Shown here piece by piece: positions 5,002 through 7,176 of a DNA stretch of 7,176 nucleotides. A program made the translations under genes and the position numbers. The stretch comes from an uncultured Lentisphaeria bacterium (GTDB taxonomy: Bacteria; Verrucomicrobiota; Lentisphaeria; JABSQK01; CAJWLW01): contig CAJWLW010000255.1 of the NCBI GenBank assembly GCA_913042885.1, positions 1 through 7,176 on the forward strand. Direction: 5' to 3'. The notes under the pieces were generated by a model. It did not search any database. It was given only the letters and a program-made list of their open reading frames with translations, and had not been told where the DNA came from. Position 1 is the stretch's first letter; the number at the start of each line of letters is the position of its first letter.

Positions 5002-6888
5002 TCAGGTGGTGATAATGCGTGGCAGGCCCCAGTGGTCCGGGCCCTTGCGGATCAGTCGGGCGGGGACTCCGCTTCGTTCGATACGCAGGAAGACGCCCCA
5101 GGCGCTGCCCTGGTTCGAGCCCAGGGCGATCAGTATTTCGTGCCGGCCGCGTCGGGCGCTGAAGGGGACCATGCTCGCATCGGGGCAGGCGGGGTTGGTC
5201 CCGTTCGGATCGTGGAAGACCTTCCTGCCATCGACCCACATCTTAACCGGCCCATCGTAGCCCAGAGACGCGGCCAGCTTCATCGCCTCGTGGCACTCGA
5301 AGTCAAATGCGTAGTAGACGACCACGTCCCTGGGAGCGATGGCGGCCAGTTCCAGGTGCCGGTCACAGAGGCTCTGGGCAAAGGCACGCGGCTTCAGCTT
5401 CAGCGCCCGACGGTTCTTCGGATACGCCAGGCGCTGAAGCTTCCCGGCCGAGGGCAGCAGGTCGCTGACGCGCGGGTTGCGCAGGAACGGAGTGATTGCC
5501 CGAGGCTTGACGATCGGGAGCGGGCCGAAAGCCGGCACGGCGCGATCCGCTTCGTCCGTGATGTTGCAGTACGGGTCCGGCCCGTAGCCGTAGCACAGCA
5601 GATGGTCGTCCAGCGTGACCATCGGCGCCGACGTCTTCAGTCTGGCGCGGCTGTCATCGAGGTCCACGCGGTAGAGCACGGGTTGAGGATCCGGCGCACA
5701 GATGCTGAAGCCCGTGGGCCGTCCGCCGGCTCGAAGGGAGCCGATGACGTTGGCGAATTCCACAACGATGTCGCAGGTACCCGAATGCGGGTCCCGTTCC
5801 ACCCGGACGTCGGCCACATCGACGGGCAGCTTTCCGCCCTTACGGCCGGCGATCAGAGCATGCATGGCATTGGCCAGGCGCCGTCCCAGCCGGTGCTGGT
5901 CGGCTCCCCCGATGTGGGCCAGGTCATCGAGGTCCAGGTCAATCGTGGGCACAACGGCGTAGTTGCGGATCGCCCCTGTCAGTCGGCGCTGCTGGTCCTG
6001 GATGGAGTTCCAGGCCGGCGTGGAGATCCCCGGGCAAACGACCCGGCCGATCTGCACGGCAACGAACGGTAGGCAGGGCGAGCACACAACGCGACGAAAT
6101 GCCCGCACCAGCGCCTTCATCCGATCGGTGTACAGGGGCGCCGCGTCCGGATTGGTGTCGCCCTCCCCCTGGTACCAGACCACGCCCGCGATCCGGCCGC
6201 CGTTCTTCCGAATCCGGCGGCACGTGGCGCCGTAGAGGCTCTTGCCGCCCAGCTTCTTGAGCTTGGGGTCCCATTGGGTCATTGGTACGCCGCCGTGCGC
6301 GCACGCCAGGAGGCCCTGCGGGATCCCGGTGAGCCGATGCATCTCCTGGCCGAACGCCACCGCCGGGCCCACGCCGTGCTTCGCCATTGCTTCCCTGGTG
6401 GGCAGCTTGCCGCCTTTCAGGTCTGCGTGGACCTGGTCCACCGCGTCCCACATGTTGTGGATCGGGTCTTTCGCCGCAGCCCAGTGATCGTTCATGTAGA
6501 AGGCGCGGACCTGCGGGACCGGTCGCAGCGCGTGATGACGCCGTCCGCACCCGAACATGTTGGACTGGCCGGCTGCAACCCAGACATCGCCCACGAGCAC
6601 ATCGCCAACCGTCAGCGCCTCGACGGCCGCACGATCTCCGCCGCGAATCCTCAGCTCAATGTCGTAGGGCCCCCCGCTACCGAGACCCTTCACCCGACCG
6701 GTGAAACGCTTCCGCGCCGCCCGGCCGATCACGCGCCAGTTGAAACCCCTCACAGCCCGGCCGGACTGTGTGACACGTGCCTCCACGGTTCCGGCGACAC
6801 CGCACTTGCCGCTGATCGCAGCGTCCGACACGTTCCTCGCGGTCCGCTGAAGGACCATGTGCTCGAAAAGGCCCGTCTGAATCTCCAT
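5002..6888 (-). CDS. SASA-family esterase, sialate O-acetylesterase-like, with C-terminal beta-sandwich
   Basis: This 628-residue protein belongs to the SASA (PF03629-like) branch of SGNH hydrolases, which remove O-acetyl groups from sialic acid or plant glycans. It opens with GLFEHMVLQR (6-15), the family's N-terminal strand. AAGQSNMFG (105-113) carries the nucleophile Ser109. GGVPMTQWDP (199-208) and VVWYQGEGDTN (236-246) are conserved blocks, and GGADQHRLGRRLA (327-339) supplies Asp330 and His332 of the triad. A separate domain at about 510-605 (VVVYYAFDFECHEAM ... GPVKMWVDGRKVF ... RHEILIALG) reads as a jelly-roll, possibly carbohydrate-binding. No signal peptide is visible. A longer GTG start at 6924 would add 12 residues, but AGGAG eight bases before the ATG at 6888 and the family N-terminus favour the shorter form. 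It lies upstream of the GH36 gene, separated by 288 bases. The substrate ester is unknown. Confidence 0.9.
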   Translation of the reverse strand: MEIQTGLFEHMVLQRTARNVSDAAISGKCGVAGTVEARVTQSGRAVRGFNWRVIGRAARKRFTGRVKGLGSGGPYDIELRIRGGDRAAVEALTVGDVLVGDVWVAAGQSNMFGCGRRHHALRPVPQVRAFYMNDHWAAAKDPIHNMWDAVDQVHADLKGGKLPTREAMAKHGVGPAVAFGQEMHRLTGIPQGLLACAHGGVPMTQWDPKLKKLGGKSLYGATCRRIRKNGGRIAGVVWYQGEGDTNPDAAPLYTDRMKALVRAFRRVVCSPCLPFVAVQIGRVVCPGISTPAWNSIQDQQRRLTGAIRNYAVVPTIDLDLDDLAHIGGADQHRLGRRLANAMHALIAGRKGGKLPVDVADVRVERDPHSGTCDIVVEFANVIGSLRAGGRPTGFSICAPDPQPVLYRVDLDDSRARLKTSAPMVTLDDHLLCYGYGPDPYCNITDEADRAVPAFGPLPIVKPRAITPFLRNPRVSDLLPSAGKLQRLAYPKNRRALKLKPRAFAQSLCDRHLELAAIAPRDVVVYYAFDFECHEAMKLAASLGYDGPVKMWVDGRKVFHDPNGTNPACPDASMVPFSARRGRHEILIALGSNQGSAWGVFLRIERSGVPARLIRKGPDHWGLPRIITT

Positions 6889-6896
6889 TCTCGGTG

Positions 6897-6901
6897 CTCC
6901 T
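6897..6901 (-). promoter_or_regulatory. Ribosome binding site deciding the esterase start
   Basis: AGGAG on the minus strand lies eight bases before the ATG at 6888. It lies inside the longer open frame that begins with GTG at 6924, so it argues that the shorter start is used. Confidence 0.75.
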
Positions 6902-6940
6902 CTGATGAAGACCGTCCACGCCACGAACCGTCACAACCGC

Positions 6941-6970
6941 AATATGAGCCAGTTCCGCGGCCAGTGTCAA
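6941..6970 (-). promoter_or_regulatory. Likely sigma70-type promoter of the esterase gene
   Basis: On the minus strand a perfect -35 hexamer, TTGACA (6970-6965), is followed after 18 bases by CATATT (6946-6941), which matches the -10 consensus at four of six positions. Transcription would begin near 6934, giving a leader of about 45 bases before the ATG at 6888. The RBS lies inside this leader. Confidence 0.5.
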
Positions 6971-7019
6971 GGTGTCCCTCTCAAAAACGCCATCCGCGCC
7001 ACAATCCCTTGACTATCCC

Positions 7020-7033
7020 ACGCTCCGGAGCGT
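7020..7033. repeat. Perfect 14-bp palindrome upstream of the esterase promoter
   Basis: ACGCTCCGGAGCGT is its own reverse complement with no spacer. It lies 50 bases upstream of the putative -35 hexamer of the esterase gene. That position suits an activator or a looping repressor. No regulator gene is in view. Confidence 0.6.
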
Positions 7034-7053
7034 ACCCTCAGGCAATGTGACCT

Positions 7054-7108
7054 GGGACGCTCGTCTATTCTGGTGGACCGATATGCTCACGGCTCGTCGG
7101 GACGCTCG
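7054..7108. repeat. Pair of 10-bp direct repeats GGGACGCTCG
   Basis: Identical copies lie at 7054-7063 and 7099-7108, 45 bases apart. Their ACGCTC core also occurs as the left half of the palindrome at 7020-7033. The three related sites make this non-coding right end (6971-7176) look like an upstream regulatory region. No gene is seen in it before the contig ends. Confidence 0.55.
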
Positions 7109-7176
7109 CCCGCCATTGAGTTAATCGTTTTGCGGGAACGTCAGTAACTCGCCTTTGTGCTACAAGTTTTTGTATT

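Noticed and set aside
5032..6072. 346-codon plus-strand frame and other long plus frames within 5000-7050
   Set aside because: They are antisense shadows of the GC-rich esterase gene, rich in Arg, Ala and Gly with no domain motifs, while the minus strand carries the full SASA motif set.
6889..6924. Longer GTG start of the esterase at 6924
   Set aside because: The added 12 residues do not resemble the family N-terminus, and the AGGAG at 6897-6901 is correctly spaced for the ATG at 6888.

Overview
This looks like a contig from an environmental (metagenomic) bacterium. It opens with 12 bases identical to the 3' end of the standard Illumina adapter, so the left edge is a library artefact and the first gene is cut there. 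Gene content suggests a free-living or host-associated polysaccharide degrader: a GH36-type alpha-galactosidase, a sialate O-acetylesterase-like SASA esterase, a phytanoyl-CoA dioxygenase-family oxygenase and a sugar-nucleotide epimerase. That mix is common in Planctomycetes, Lentisphaerae/Kiritimatiellae, Hydrogenedentes and Poribacteria-like lineages. The lineage call is inference; no rRNA, tRNA or marker gene is present to fix it.

Layout. The left half reads on the plus strand: a 5'-truncated NAD-dependent epimerase/dehydratase (13-633); a 541-base AT-richer stretch with no convincing gene, a C10 run and a nested inverted repeat (634-1174); a complete PhyH-family Fe(II)/2-oxoglutarate dioxygenase (1175-1936); a short palindrome-rich spacer (1937-2148); and the 3' remnant of an FAD-dependent oxidoreductase lacking its N-terminal two thirds (about 2149-2556). 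The right half reads on the minus strand: a SASA-family esterase (6888 to 5002) with a good promoter and RBS, a 288-base gap with small palindromes, then a GH36 alpha-galactosidase (4713 to 2602). The two halves converge, with 45 bases between the stop codons at 2556 and 2602.

How the genes may work together. The esterase and alpha-galactosidase are co-directional and plausibly act on one decorated glycan, the esterase removing O-acyl groups and the GH36 enzyme releasing alpha-linked galactose. Neither has a visible signal peptide, so they probably handle imported oligosaccharides in the cytoplasm. The esterase promoter is preceded by a 14-bp perfect palindrome and two 10-bp direct repeats that could be regulator sites. 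The plus-strand genes have no obvious functional link to this pair. The FAD oxidoreductase remnant beside several hairpins suggests a past rearrangement between the two halves.

No CRISPR array, transposase, phage gene, toxin-antitoxin pair or clearly new system was found. The most useful non-obvious points are the adapter, the oxidoreductase remnant, the palindrome clusters and the repeat-bearing region upstream of the esterase.
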